A stretch of 64,000 nt of DNA from Phytoamicus setariae (GCF_016722925.1 NZ_JAEQNC010000004.1:1-64000); one strand, 5' to 3'; numbered from the stretch's first letter, positions 39,374-48,705 are shown. A program made the numbers and translations. The notes: generated by a model from the letters alone, not told the origin.

Positions 39374-39379
39374 GCACTC

Positions 39380-39496
39380 AGTTGATGCGCATGGCGGTTT
39401 TCCTCCCAGTGCCGCTGCATCAACTGTTCCCCTCTGGAGGTTTAATTACCTTCACAATTATAAAGGGCCCGAGTTTTCTCGTGGCCCTCTTTTTTT
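39380..39496 (+). ncRNA. abcR: AbcR-type (alpha-r15) small RNA, copy 2
   Basis: About 117 nt, identical to copy 1 over the first 82 bases except G to A at 39423. That change turns a G-T pair of the 5' stem into an A-T pair, so the stem is now perfect. The anti-Shine-Dalgarno loop CCTCCC is at 39402-39407. Terminator AGGGCCCGAG/CTCGTGGCCCT is followed by a T-run. Other differences lie in the linker before the terminator and in its loop. Function is expected as for copy 1, with overlapping targets. Confidence 0.85.
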
Positions 39497-39596
39497 GCCT
39501 GGATTTCAACCGGATGCACCGTCGCCTGCATGCGGCCAACGCATGGACGATCGATTGTCGGAGCATTGACCCCTCGCTGCCTTGCCCAGTGGCATC

Positions 39597-39613
39597 TGCA
39601 TAGCTGGCATGCA
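39597..39613 (+). promoter_or_regulatory. Dyad upstream of AbcR copy 3
   Basis: TGCAT-N7-ATGCA with the same seven-base centre (AGCTGGC) as copy 2, ending nine bases before the -35 box, centred at -54. Confidence 0.5.
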
Positions 39614-39622
39614 TATCCACAC

Positions 39623-39652
39623 CTTGTGCGACGCACAAAAAACCACCATATT
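39623..39652 (+). promoter_or_regulatory. Promoter of AbcR copy 3
   Basis: CTTGTG (39623-39628), an 18-base spacer and CATATT (39647-39652). The RNA would start near 39659. Confidence 0.6.
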
Positions 39653-39658
39653 GCACTC

Positions 39659-39773
39659 AGTTGATGCGCATGGCGGTTTTCCTCCCAGTGCCGCTGCATC
39701 AGCTGTTCCCCTCTGGAGGTTTAATTACCTTCACAATTATATGGGCCCGGTTTTTTCCGTGGCCCTTTTTTTT
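39659..39773 (+). ncRNA. abcR: AbcR-type (alpha-r15) small RNA, copy 3
   Basis: About 115 nt. The first 70 bases equal copy 1 exactly, including both anti-Shine-Dalgarno motifs (CCTCCC at 39681-39686). The terminator differs: GGGCCCGG/CCGTGGCCC with a T-rich loop and eight terminal T, still fully paired. Downstream sequence is unlike the spacers after copies 1 and 2, so this is the end of the array. Two tandem copies are what is described in several relatives. A third intact copy is unusual. Confidence 0.83.
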
Positions 39774-39823
39774 GCCCAAATTTCCACCAGCCGTAGCCTG
39801 CCCCAGGCAAGCGGACACGAAAA

Positions 39824-39851
39824 AGCCGCCGCCGGAGGACCGGCAGCGGCT
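39824..39851 (-). terminator. Intrinsic terminator of aatA
   Basis: AGCCGCCGCCGG and CCGGCAGCGGCT form a twelve-pair stem with one mispair and a four-base loop. On the minus strand it is followed by TTTTTC. It lies 24 bases after the aatA stop. Confidence 0.88.
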
Positions 39852-39875
39852 CTGATGTTCTTTGTCGGACGTGGC

Positions 39876-41189
<1,314 letters not shown>

Positions 41190-41218
41190 CTACAGTTTGT
41201 GATTGCCGACACTGAGAA

Positions 41219-41248
41219 TTGACAAGGCGCGCTTAAGCCGCCGGTAAT
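41219..41248 (+). promoter_or_regulatory. Possible promoter of the EAL gene
   Basis: TTGACA (41219-41224), an 18-base spacer and GGTAAT (41243-41248). The -35 matches the consensus; the -10 is weaker. Confidence 0.45.
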
Positions 41249-41304
41249 GTTTTCCCGCTATCTCTCAGTACTGACCAAATTTTCAAAAATCGGGCTGTAA
41301 AAAC

Positions 41305-42243
41305 ATGGCTGGAAACAGCATTTTCTCCAATCTCAGGCTTGAAGACGATGGCTCCTGGACTGCCGTTTACGGCGCTTTTACACTCCAGTCTGCCCTGCAG
41401 CCGATCTTCAGCCAGGATGCCGAAGGCTATCTCGAGGTGCAGGCTTTCGAGGGCCTGATCCGACCCAGTCGTGGCGGGGAACCGGTCCGTCCGGCCCAGT
41501 TCTTCAGCGAAGTCGCTCGCCAGGATACGGCGATGATCGACAGCCTCTGCCGCACCCTGCATATCCTCAATACCGGCGCTCTCAAGCGTAGCAAGGCAAA
41601 GCTCTTCGTCAACTTCCACCCCGGCCTGTTCGTGACGGATGCCGACATCCGCCGCGAAGTCGAGCAGATCCGAGTCGCCTCCCACGAGGCAGGCATGTCC
41701 GCGGAGCGGATCGTCTGCGAAATCACCCAGAAGCAAAACGATAGCGAGGACATGCTGGCACATTTCGTGCACGATCTTCGTCAACGCGGTTTCCGCATCG
41801 CGATCGACGAATATGGCGCCGATGAAAGCGACACTGCCCGGCTGAAACTGCTCAAGCCCGACTACGTCAAGTTCGAAGCGGATTGGGTCAAGGACTTTCT
41901 TGAGAACTCCGCTGGCTCGGCCCTCCTGCGGGTCATGGTTCGGCAATTCATGGAACAGGGCATCCTGGCCATCTTCGAGGGTCTGGAAGACCTTCGTCAG
42001 GTCGAAATCTGCCATAGCCTCGACGTACCGCTGTTGCAGGGCTATGCGCTGGCCCGCCCCCAACTTGCGCCCACGAGCTTCAATGACGATTTCCCCGAAG
42101 TGGATTCAACCGAGCGGACAACGTTGAAATCGGGTTCGGATCTCGAAAGATACAATCCAGACGTCCATCTGCCACGCGCGACGGCTCCAACCTACGCCCC
42201 GGTCCATCGCAAGGCGACCGCCTTCGGCAAACGGACGCGCTAG
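41305..42243 (+). CDS. EAL-domain protein with a modified active site
   Basis: A 312-residue protein, all EAL domain (about 25-255) with a short disordered tail. EAL enzymes hydrolyse cyclic di-GMP. Expected catalytic residues are seen at Glu49 (FEGLIRP, so EGL replaces EAL), Asn103 (NFHP), Glu139, Asp168, Lys189, Glu225 and Gln245. The second aspartate of the DDFG motif is glutamate (IDEYG, residue 169). It may be a slow enzyme or a cyclic di-GMP receptor. There is no GGDEF or sensor domain and no membrane segment. It diverges from aatA. Confidence 0.88.
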   Translation: MAGNSIFSNLRLEDDGSWTAVYGAFTLQSALQPIFSQDAEGYLEVQAFEGLIRPSRGGEPVRPAQFFSEVARQDTAMIDSLCRTLHILNTGALKRSKAKLFVNFHPGLFVTDADIRREVEQIRVASHEAGMSAERIVCEITQKQNDSEDMLAHFVHDLRQRGFRIAIDEYGADESDTARLKLLKPDYVKFEADWVKDFLENSAGSALLRVMVRQFMEQGILAIFEGLEDLRQVEICHSLDVPLLQGYALARPQLAPTSFNDDFPEVDSTERTTLKSGSDLERYNPDVHLPRATAPTYAPVHRKATAFGKRTR

Positions 42244-42334
42244 CGCCTGTCGCCCCATCCGACGCACTTTCTTGACAAGCCTGCCAAGTTGAGCCAGATC
42301 GTCAAGAAAAGCAGATAAGCTTCGGAGGAGCGAC

Positions 42335-43492
42335 GTGGAGATATCGAAATGGCGCGCAGGCGCCATGGGCATTGCTGTGTTTTTGTTTCCCACATGCCTG
42401 ACATCACCGGCCCATTCGGCCGAGCCGGTACATTTCCAGACCGAAACCGTCGAAATCGTGGTGGAGACGCTTGCAAGCGGCCTGGACCATCCATGGGCGG
42501 TCGAACCGCTAGACGGCGACACGATGCTGATTACCGAGCGCTCGGGCGCTTTGCGGGTTTTCAAGAACGGCAAGCTGTCAAAGCCCGTCAAGGGTTTGCC
42601 CAAACTCTATGCAGATGTACAGGGCGGTTTGCTCGATGTTGCTGTTTCGCCGTCATTTGCCACCGACCACCTGTTGTTCTTTACCGCCACCCAGCCTTTC
42701 AACCATGGCATCGGCGTGATCGTATTCAAGGCGAAACTCGCCGGCGACGGCGGCTGGCTGGCGGATACGAAAACGATCTTCCACTCCTCCAAGCCAAACA
42801 TTGTCGATCATAATTTCGGGTCCCGTATCGCCATCGCCGACGACGGCAGCCTGTTTGTGACCATCGGCGACCAGGCGCGGGAAGCTCTGGCACAGGATCC
42901 GTTCGACCATCGCGGCTCGGTGATCCACATCAACAGGGACGGCTCGATCCCGGACAACAACCCGTTCAGAGACGGCGTGGGCGGTTTGCCTGAAATCTGG
43001 TCCATCGGGCACCGCAATCCCCAGGGGATAGCCTTCGACCCCCGCGACAGCCGCCTCTATACCGTCGAACACGGCCCCAAGGGCGGCGATGAACTGAACG
43101 CGCCTGAACCGGGCAAGAACTACGGCTGGCCGGTGATCTCCTACGGGAGCGACTACAATGGTGGGCACATCGGCAGCGGTACCGCGGCGCCAGGAATGGA
43201 GCAGCCCGTTTACTATTGGGACCCTTCGATCGCCCCGAGTTCCCTGCTCGTCTATCATGGGGACATGTTTCCGGAATGGGAGGGCAACTTTCTCGTCACC
43301 GCTCTGAAATTCGAGCTGATCGCACGGCTCGCGCGGGACGCGGACGGCAACATCGTTTCAGAGGAGCGCTTTCTCGAGGGAGAGTTCGGGCGCCTTCGCG
43401 ACATCAAGCAGGCGCCTGACGGTTCGTTGCTGGTCGTTACCGATGAGGATGACGGACAGCTCCTGCGGATCTCGCGAGCGCCCTCCACGTAG
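42335..43492 (+). CDS. PQQ-dependent aldose sugar dehydrogenase, paralogue 1
   Basis: A 385-residue secreted protein of the soluble glucose dehydrogenase (GSDH/YliI-like) family. Signal peptide is about 1-29 (ending SPAHSA). A six-bladed propeller follows, with SGLDHPWAVEPL, VQGGLLDVAVSP, IGHRNPQGIAFD and EHGPKGGDELN, the segments that hold PQQ and calcium in this family. It oxidises aldoses in the periplasm. Starts at GTG 42335 behind GGAGGAG. A paralogue follows 67 bases downstream; their last 32 residues are identical in protein but not in DNA. Confidence 0.92.
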   Translation: MEISKWRAGAMGIAVFLFPTCLTSPAHSAEPVHFQTETVEIVVETLASGLDHPWAVEPLDGDTMLITERSGALRVFKNGKLSKPVKGLPKLYADVQGGLLDVAVSPSFATDHLLFFTATQPFNHGIGVIVFKAKLAGDGGWLADTKTIFHSSKPNIVDHNFGSRIAIADDGSLFVTIGDQAREALAQDPFDHRGSVIHINRDGSIPDNNPFRDGVGGLPEIWSIGHRNPQGIAFDPRDSRLYTVEHGPKGGDELNAPEPGKNYGWPVISYGSDYNGGHIGSGTAAPGMEQPVYYWDPSIAPSSLLVYHGDMFPEWEGNFLVTALKFELIARLARDADGNIVSEERFLEGEFGRLRDIKQAPDGSLLVVTDEDDGQLLRISRAPST

Positions 43493-43559
43493 TCAGCCAC
43501 CATGTTGTTGCCAGAATGTTTTTCGACACTGGCTGCAATCCTTCCGCCGAGGACCAGCG

Positions 43560-44702
43560 ATGCGCCGCCGATTTGGACGAACTTCCCTCGCCTTGCTGGC
43601 AACGCTGAGCCTTTTGCCACTTTGCAGCGGACACGCCGAGACTATCCAGACACGCAAGGTGAAGTTGTCGGTCGAAACGCTTGCACACGGCCTCAACCAT
43701 CCCTGGGCAGTAGAGGTCTTGCCAGACGGCGCGATCGTGGTGACCGAGCGTACCGGCCAATTGCGCATTCTGCGCGATGGCAAGCTGTCGGCGCCCTTGG
43801 CGGGCATGCCCGACGACATCCTGGTGCGGAACCAGGGCGGCCTTCTCGATGTTGCCCTTTCCCCGGATTTTGCGCATGACCGCACGCTTTTCTTCACCGC
43901 GAGCCAGAAATTCGGGCGCAAAGTCGGCGTTTTTGTCTTTTCCGCCAGGCTTTCCCAGGACGAACGTTCCGTTACCGGCCTCGACACCATCTACAGGACG
44001 AAAAATCCCGGACGCCGGGCTACCAATCTCGGCGCGCGTATCGCATTTGCACCCGACAAGTCGATGTTTGTGACGCTCGGCGATCAGTTCACGCCCGCGC
44101 TCGCCCAGGATTTCAGCGACGCCCACGGCGCGGTGATCCGCATCAACAGAGATGGATCGGTACCTGAAGGCAATCCATTCGCGAATAAGACAGCACTTCC
44201 GGAGCTCTGGACCAAGGGCCACCGCAATCCGCAGGGCATTGCCTTCGACAGCAAGGACGGTGCCCTCTATACGGTCGAACACGGTGCGCGCGGCGGCGAT
44301 GAGGTCAATAAAATCGAGCCCGGCAAGAACTACGGCTGGCCGGTAATTTCCTATGGCGTCAACTACAACGGCAGCAAGATCGGTATCGGCACGGAAGCCA
44401 AGGGCTTCGAGCAGCCGCTTTACTATTGGGACCCTTCGATCGCACCGGGAGCATTGCTGATCTATCGCGGCAAGATGTTCCCAGAGTGGGACGGCGATCT
44501 TCTCGTCGCGGCATTGAAGTTCGAGCTTATCTCCCGCCTGTCGCGCGACGCTGCGGGCAAGATTGTTTCCGAAGAGCGGATGCTGGAAGAGACCCACGGA
44601 AGGCTGCGCGACATCAAGCAAGCACCGGACGGCTCGCTGCTGGTCGTCACAGATGAGGATGACGGCCAACTCCTGCGGATTTCACGCGCGCCATCCACCT
44701 GA
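43560..44702 (+). CDS. PQQ-dependent aldose sugar dehydrogenase, paralogue 2
   Basis: A 380-residue paralogue of the preceding protein with the same propeller segments (AHGLNHPWAVEVLPDG, NQGGLLDVALSP, KGHRNPQGIAFDSK, EHGARGGDEVNK) and its own signal peptide (about 1-26, ending CSGHAE). ATG 43560 has GAGGA six bases upstream. Tandem duplication is evident. The two differ enough in blade loops to prefer different sugars, which is inference. Confidence 0.92.
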   Translation: MRRRFGRTSLALLATLSLLPLCSGHAETIQTRKVKLSVETLAHGLNHPWAVEVLPDGAIVVTERTGQLRILRDGKLSAPLAGMPDDILVRNQGGLLDVALSPDFAHDRTLFFTASQKFGRKVGVFVFSARLSQDERSVTGLDTIYRTKNPGRRATNLGARIAFAPDKSMFVTLGDQFTPALAQDFSDAHGAVIRINRDGSVPEGNPFANKTALPELWTKGHRNPQGIAFDSKDGALYTVEHGARGGDEVNKIEPGKNYGWPVISYGVNYNGSKIGIGTEAKGFEQPLYYWDPSIAPGALLIYRGKMFPEWDGDLLVAALKFELISRLSRDAAGKIVSEERMLEETHGRLRDIKQAPDGSLLVVTDEDDGQLLRISRAPST

Positions 44703-44770
44703 ACAATCTGGCGACGCGACAATGTGCTTCTCGAAGCTGGAATGGTCTATCGAAGGAAGACGAGCAGATG

Positions 44771-45202
44771 TCAGACTGGACCGGCGCGCAACTCCTTGCG
44801 CACCACGAATTTGAGGCCGGACCACACCTCGTCGATCGCCGCAACCTTGACGTCGACAAGGCCGGTCGGCAGCAGGATTTCGCGCAGCATGTCTTCCGTG
44901 ATGGTGGTCGGCACCTTGGACGCCTTCTTCGGCCATGAAATCCAAACCATCCCCTCGGGCTTGAGGTTTGCGATCAGCCGGTGCGAAACGCTCTCAAGTT
45001 CCGCCCTGCGGGTCTCGAACAGATGAATGTAGTCAAAACGGCTGATGTCCGATGGCGGCCAGACGCGCTCGCAGGCAGCATAGCCGCCAAACTCGACGAT
45101 CTCGGCAATCGTGTTGGGAACATTGATCAGCAAGGCGACCTGACCATCCCTAAGGCCAATCTTGCGAGCCAACGGCGTGCCGGAATAGCCTGCATCGGTC
45201 AT
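44771..45202 (-). CDS. DUF3052-family protein
   Basis: A 143-residue protein with the DUF3052 pattern: GYSGTPLARKIGLRDG at the start, MVWISWPKKASK in the middle and VAAIDEVWSGLKFVVRK at the end. Function unknown; the shape suggests a small alpha/beta fold. Its ATG at 45202 overlaps the stop of the preceding DUF1176 gene in an ATGA arrangement, so the two are translationally coupled. Confidence 0.88.
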   Translation of the reverse strand: MTDAGYSGTPLARKIGLRDGQVALLINVPNTIAEIVEFGGYAACERVWPPSDISRFDYIHLFETRRAELESVSHRLIANLKPEGMVWISWPKKASKVPTTITEDMLREILLPTGLVDVKVAAIDEVWSGLKFVVRKELRAGPV

Positions 45203-46248
45203 GGTTTTGCCGCCCACACCACAGGGAAATGTTGCGGACCGCCCATGTCCTTTTCGTCGCAATCGCCCTTTTCGCGTTTTTCCGCAAGCACCAGCGACAC
45301 GCCGGCTACGGCCCATTTGTACCAGACTCCGCAATCGCCGATGCCCCGCCCCTTGAAGAAGGAGGTCAGGGTCTTCGTCTTCGGATCATAGTCCACATTA
45401 TAGGCCGTGCTTGTTACAGTGGGTGCGCGGCCTCGAACATCCGGAAAGCCTACGCGCTCCAGGATAGTGTCATAGCCGGCATAGATCGCGTAGGGTTGGT
45501 TGTATGCCCCGCCAAGGCCGCATGGCACAACGATGAGGCGTGTGTCGTCCACCGACACTTCGAACGCCCCAAAGCCGCCGAAACTATCCTCCTCAAGGTC
45601 GGAGCAACCGCCATTTGTTGCGGTAAAATCATTCCGAACCACGGGTGGAAGCTCGCTCAACTGCGCAAGATCCCGAGCCGGCGCCTCTTTGGGGGGCGCC
45701 TTGTCGCCCCGCGCCACCAGCGCATCGGCGCGCCCCAACCTGCCCTGCGATTCATCCATGTAAAGCAACGATCCCTTGACGCCGTCGAGCGGCACCTGCA
45801 GCGCGGAATTGCCCACGGCCCCCTTGTAGAAAATCTCCATGCGACTGCCGGCAGACATGGTCGAGAGCAGGGCGTCAATAAAAGGTTTTTCTCCAAAAAC
45901 CCGCACGTTCATCCGATCGTCGACTTTAGTATTCGCGACAGGAATGGAGACAACCTCGTTTCCATCGATCTGGACCAGGTACCGCCCTGTGCCATCGTCC
46001 TTGTTGACATCGCTGCCGGCCGGCAACAGAAATTCGACACCGGCCTCCGGCGCGGCTGCGCGGCGGAGGCCGACGTGGCTGAAGCCCTGAGCATTCGTGC
46101 CGAAATAGCTCATCTCACAGGTCAATCCATTGGTGCAGGAGACCTGCCAGTTGCGGATCTCCTTGTAGAGCCCGGCTTGGGCGTCATGGCAGGCCACAAG
46201 GCCGAAGAATGCGGCAGCACCGGCCGCCATCGTAAATTTGACCGTCAT
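45199..46248 (-). CDS. DUF1176-family exported protein
   Basis: A 349-residue exported protein. Its N terminus is a signal sequence ending either after DAQA (signal peptidase I) or at Cys20 in GLVAC, which resembles a lipobox. The body fits DUF1176 (IRNWQVSCTNGLTCEMSYFG, and GDCGVWYKWAVAGVSLVLAE at the C terminus), of unknown function, with several paired cysteines. GGGGGAA precedes two adjacent ATGs; the second (46248) has the better spacing. Coupled to the DUF3052 gene downstream. Confidence 0.85.
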   Translation of the reverse strand: MTVKFTMAAGAAAFFGLVACHDAQAGLYKEIRNWQVSCTNGLTCEMSYFGTNAQGFSHVGLRRAAAPEAGVEFLLPAGSDVNKDDGTGRYLVQIDGNEVVSIPVANTKVDDRMNVRVFGEKPFIDALLSTMSAGSRMEIFYKGAVGNSALQVPLDGVKGSLLYMDESQGRLGRADALVARGDKAPPKEAPARDLAQLSELPPVVRNDFTATNGGCSDLEEDSFGGFGAFEVSVDDTRLIVVPCGLGGAYNQPYAIYAGYDTILERVGFPDVRGRAPTVTSTAYNVDYDPKTKTLTSFFKGRGIGDCGVWYKWAVAGVSLVLAEKREKGDCDEKDMGGPQHFPVVWAAKP

Positions 46249-46503
46249 CATTTCCCCCCGCTTCTGCAATCCAGGCACACGCCGCCCACCATATCCTTGC
46301 GATGCTCGCAGGTCGCATCGAGCGGTCGCTGCATGACCGGAAAGACGAGCCAACGCGCGACTATATTCTCGGGAAACGCCGACTCAACAGCAATGTTTCT
46401 GGATTTTGCGCTGAACCATCAATATTCTTCAACTGTGTAATTATTGTTCGGCGGATAGCAACCTGCTAACCCGGTAAGGAACGATTTACCGGAAAGCTCC
46501 CGC

Positions 46504-47394
46504 ATGACACGAATTCAAGCCAACCTGATACTCCTAGCGACCGCAGCCATATGGGGAGCAGGATTTGTCGCCCAGGACATGGCGATGGAGACGATGGGAC
46601 CGCTTTGGTTCGTCGGCCTGCGGTTCCTGGTTGCGTTTATGGTGGCACTTCCACTGGCGCTACGCGAGCACAGCCGGGTGACTGCCCCGGTCAACCACCG
46701 CGAGATGTTGATTTTCGTCGTGATCGGCCTAGCGCTGTTCGGAGGAGCAACAACCCAGCAATTCGGGCTGCTGACAACCAGCGTGACCAATTCAAGCTTC
46801 CTGACTGGGCTCTATGTCATCATTGTGCCGGTGCTCAGTGTGATCGTCCTGCGCAAGATCCCGCATTGGATCATCTGGCCGGCGGCGATCATGGCGGTAA
46901 CCGGCATCTATTACCTCAGCGGCGGAGAACTCGCGAGCCTGACCACCGGCGACCTGCTGACGATTGTCTGTGCCTGCTTCTGGGCCACGCAGGTGCTGCT
47001 GATCGGAGTGTTCGCACCGGGCAGCGAGCGGCCGATGGCGCTTTCGGCCATCCAGTTTCTGGTCTGCGGCCTCGGCGGCATCGTGCTGGCGATCGTTTTC
47101 GAGCCGATAACCTGGCAAGGCTTCGTCGGTGCCATTCCTGAAATTCTCTACGCCGGCCTGTTTTCTTCCGGTATCGCATTCATTCTGCAGATCATTGGCC
47201 AACGCTGGACGACCGCGCCACAGGCTGCAATTTTTCTTGCAAGCGAATCCCTGTTTGGTGCTCTTTTCGGCGCTGCCCTTCTGGGTGAGAGAATGGGCTT
47301 GCTTGGTTATGTCGGTTGCGCGCTGCTATTTACCTCGATGATTTTGGTAGAGATTGTTCCAGAAATGGCAAAATCGAAATACCGGCGCGCATGA
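46504..47394 (+). CDS. DMT-superfamily (EamA) transporter
   Basis: A 296-residue membrane protein with ten hydrophobic segments in two EamA repeats (LATAAIWGAGFVAQDMAM and LLTIVCACFWATQVLLIG begin the halves). Such permeases export amino acids or other metabolites. The substrate is unknown. ATG 46504 has GGAAAG seven bases upstream, and a CGGTAA/TTACCG inverted repeat (46475-46496) lies just before this site. It diverges from the DUF1176 gene. Confidence 0.9.
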   Translation: MTRIQANLILLATAAIWGAGFVAQDMAMETMGPLWFVGLRFLVAFMVALPLALREHSRVTAPVNHREMLIFVVIGLALFGGATTQQFGLLTTSVTNSSFLTGLYVIIVPVLSVIVLRKIPHWIIWPAAIMAVTGIYYLSGGELASLTTGDLLTIVCACFWATQVLLIGVFAPGSERPMALSAIQFLVCGLGGIVLAIVFEPITWQGFVGAIPEILYAGLFSSGIAFILQIIGQRWTTAPQAAIFLASESLFGALFGAALLGERMGLLGYVGCALLFTSMILVEIVPEMAKSKYRRA

Positions 47395-47747
47395 ACTACG
47401 ATCATCTTGAAAAACGCAAGAAAATCAGAGCGTTTCTAAGTTTAATGAACTTCACCGAAATGAAAGCAATGCAAATTTTGCATCACGAATGAAAGTTTTG
47501 CTTGCCAAATTGCAGGAATGCCATCAGTGTACCGTCCGTTCGGGCAATTTACGAACAACGGGAAGACCTTGAGAATAACGCACCGGAGGCGCAATAATCT
47601 CCGGGTGACAGAAAGACGGGAAACCGCCCGACTGGCACGATATTAGGATCCTTTCCTCTCATGTCGGAATCTGCCTGCGTTGCGCCCTTCGGGGCATCAC
47701 TGAGGATGCTGCCAACAATACTGCGCAGCGAGGAAAGGAATTGCCCC
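47395..47747. other. 353-base leader and promoter region of the second cold-shock gene
   Basis: No gene is seen. The region is AT-rich at first, then holds two promoter-like elements for the downstream gene: GGAAT-N17-CGTT (47515-47540), which resembles the EcfG stress-sigma pattern, and TTGAGA-N18-AATAAT (47569-47598). Confidence 0.5.
47569..47598 (+). promoter_or_regulatory. Possible promoter of the second cold-shock gene
   Basis: TTGAGA (47569-47574), an 18-base spacer and AATAAT (47593-47598). It would give a leader of about 140 bases, similar to that of cspA at 9440. Confidence 0.45.
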
Positions 47748-47963
47748 ATGGCTGACACTGGCACAGTCAAGTTTTTCAACGCCGACAAAGGCTTCGGCTT
47801 CATCAAGCCGGACAAGGGTGGCTCGGACATTTTCGTCCACATCACTGCTGTTCAGGCGTCTGGCCTTACCGGCCTCACCGAAAACCAGAAAGTTTCTTAC
47901 GACACCGAGCCGGATCGTCGCGGCAAGGGTCCCAAGGCCGTCAACCTGCAGGTTACTGGCTGA
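47748..47963 (+). CDS. Cold-shock domain protein
   Basis: A 71-residue cold-shock domain with KGFGFIKPDKGG and DIFVHITAVQ, behind MADTGTVKFFN. It differs clearly from the protein at 9440 (for example GLTGLTENQKVSYD). Probable RNA chaperone. AAGGAA precedes ATG 47748. A terminator follows 28 bases after the stop, so it is a single-gene transcript. Confidence 0.95.
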   Translation: MADTGTVKFFNADKGFGFIKPDKGGSDIFVHITAVQASGLTGLTENQKVSYDTEPDRRGKGPKAVNLQVTG

Positions 47964-47991
47964 TCATAAAGCCCGCACATGGGGCATTTTA

Positions 47992-48022
47992 CCGCCGCTG
48001 GACATTTCCAGCGGCGGATTTT
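47992..48022 (+). terminator. Intrinsic terminator of the second cold-shock gene
   Basis: CCGCCGCTGGA and TCCAGCGGCGG form a perfect eleven-pair stem with a four-base loop, followed by ATTTT. Confidence 0.9.
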
Positions 48023-48157
48023 CGACATTTGGCAAGCTAAAAATCTGACCACAAAGTTGCCTTGATCCGTTCAGGCAGCATTCATGCTCCCGCTTTTACG
48101 GTCCGCCTATAATCACCGATCTGGTGCAGGTTTTCCTGGAAGGCACGGACAACGAGC

Positions 48158-48685
48158 ATGAACAAATTCCTCAAAACTGCAGTTCTCGGGACTGCTGCAA
48201 TTGCAACCCTCCTGACATCGGTCGAATTCGCCTCGGCGGGGGATCGCTATTGGCGCGGCCGGCACCATCATGGACACTATCACAACGGGGCAGTCGCCGC
48301 CGGTATCCTTGGTGGTGTGGCCGCCGGCGTCATCGTCGGATCGGTACTGGCCGAACCGCGTGAGGTTTATGACGACCCGGACGTCGTCTATGCGGATCCC
48401 GACGGGGAATATCTCGGGCCCGCGGATGAATATGACGGCCCCGGCGACGACGAATACGCCGCCCCGCGCGACCGCCGTGAGCTGAATGACGAAGCGGGTG
48501 ATGACGGCTATTTCCCCGATCGCCCGCAACGCAACCAGCGCTACCAGCAGTCCGCGCGCGGTGGTTTGGAACCCTGGTCGGCAGAATGGCGCGCCTATTG
48601 CAGCCAGCGCTACCAGTCGTTCAACAATCGCACCGGAACCTATCGCGGCTATGACGGGCAGGACCACTTCTGCACCGCCGGTTGA
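48158..48685 (+). CDS. BA14K-family exported protein
   Basis: A 175-residue protein with a signal peptide (about 1-27, ending SAG). A His-rich stretch (RGRHHHGHYHNG) and a glycine/alanine hydrophobic segment (AGILGGVAAGVIVG) follow, then an acidic Tyr/Asp/Pro-rich region. The C-terminal BA14K motif is PWSAEWRAYCSQRYQSFN, ending in GYDGQDHFC. Brucella BA14K is an immunoreactive, lectin-like protein, and relatives are frequent in rhizobial envelopes. A TATAAT element (48108-48113) lies upstream. Confidence 0.92.
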   Translation: MNKFLKTAVLGTAAIATLLTSVEFASAGDRYWRGRHHHGHYHNGAVAAGILGGVAAGVIVGSVLAEPREVYDDPDVVYADPDGEYLGPADEYDGPGDDEYAAPRDRRELNDEAGDDGYFPDRPQRNQRYQQSARGGLEPWSAEWRAYCSQRYQSFNNRTGTYRGYDGQDHFCTAG

Positions 48686-48705
48686 AACCGATAGCCTGAC
48701 AATCC

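Larger units (their letters stand above)
39042..39773 (+). repeat. Three-copy tandem array of AbcR small RNA units, about 277 bp each
   Basis: Three direct repeats, each with regulatory dyad, promoter, RNA gene and terminator. RNA starts are spaced 276 and 279 bases apart. The spacers after copies 1 and 2 are also clearly alike (GCCTGGATTTC then ACCGGATGCACC), while sequence after copy 3 diverges. The duplicated unit was therefore gene plus spacer. Confidence 0.9.

Noticed and set aside
39042-39773. CRISPR-like array
   Set aside because: Units are about 277 bp, only three, with similar spacers, and contain promoters and terminators. No cas genes are near.
39106-39855. Similar reading frames of 60-110 codons inside each AbcR repeat, one starting M-M-R-M-A-V-F-L-P-V
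   Set aside because: They recur only because the DNA repeats, run through hairpins and terminators and have no ribosome site. Changes between copies follow RNA pairing, not codon positions.
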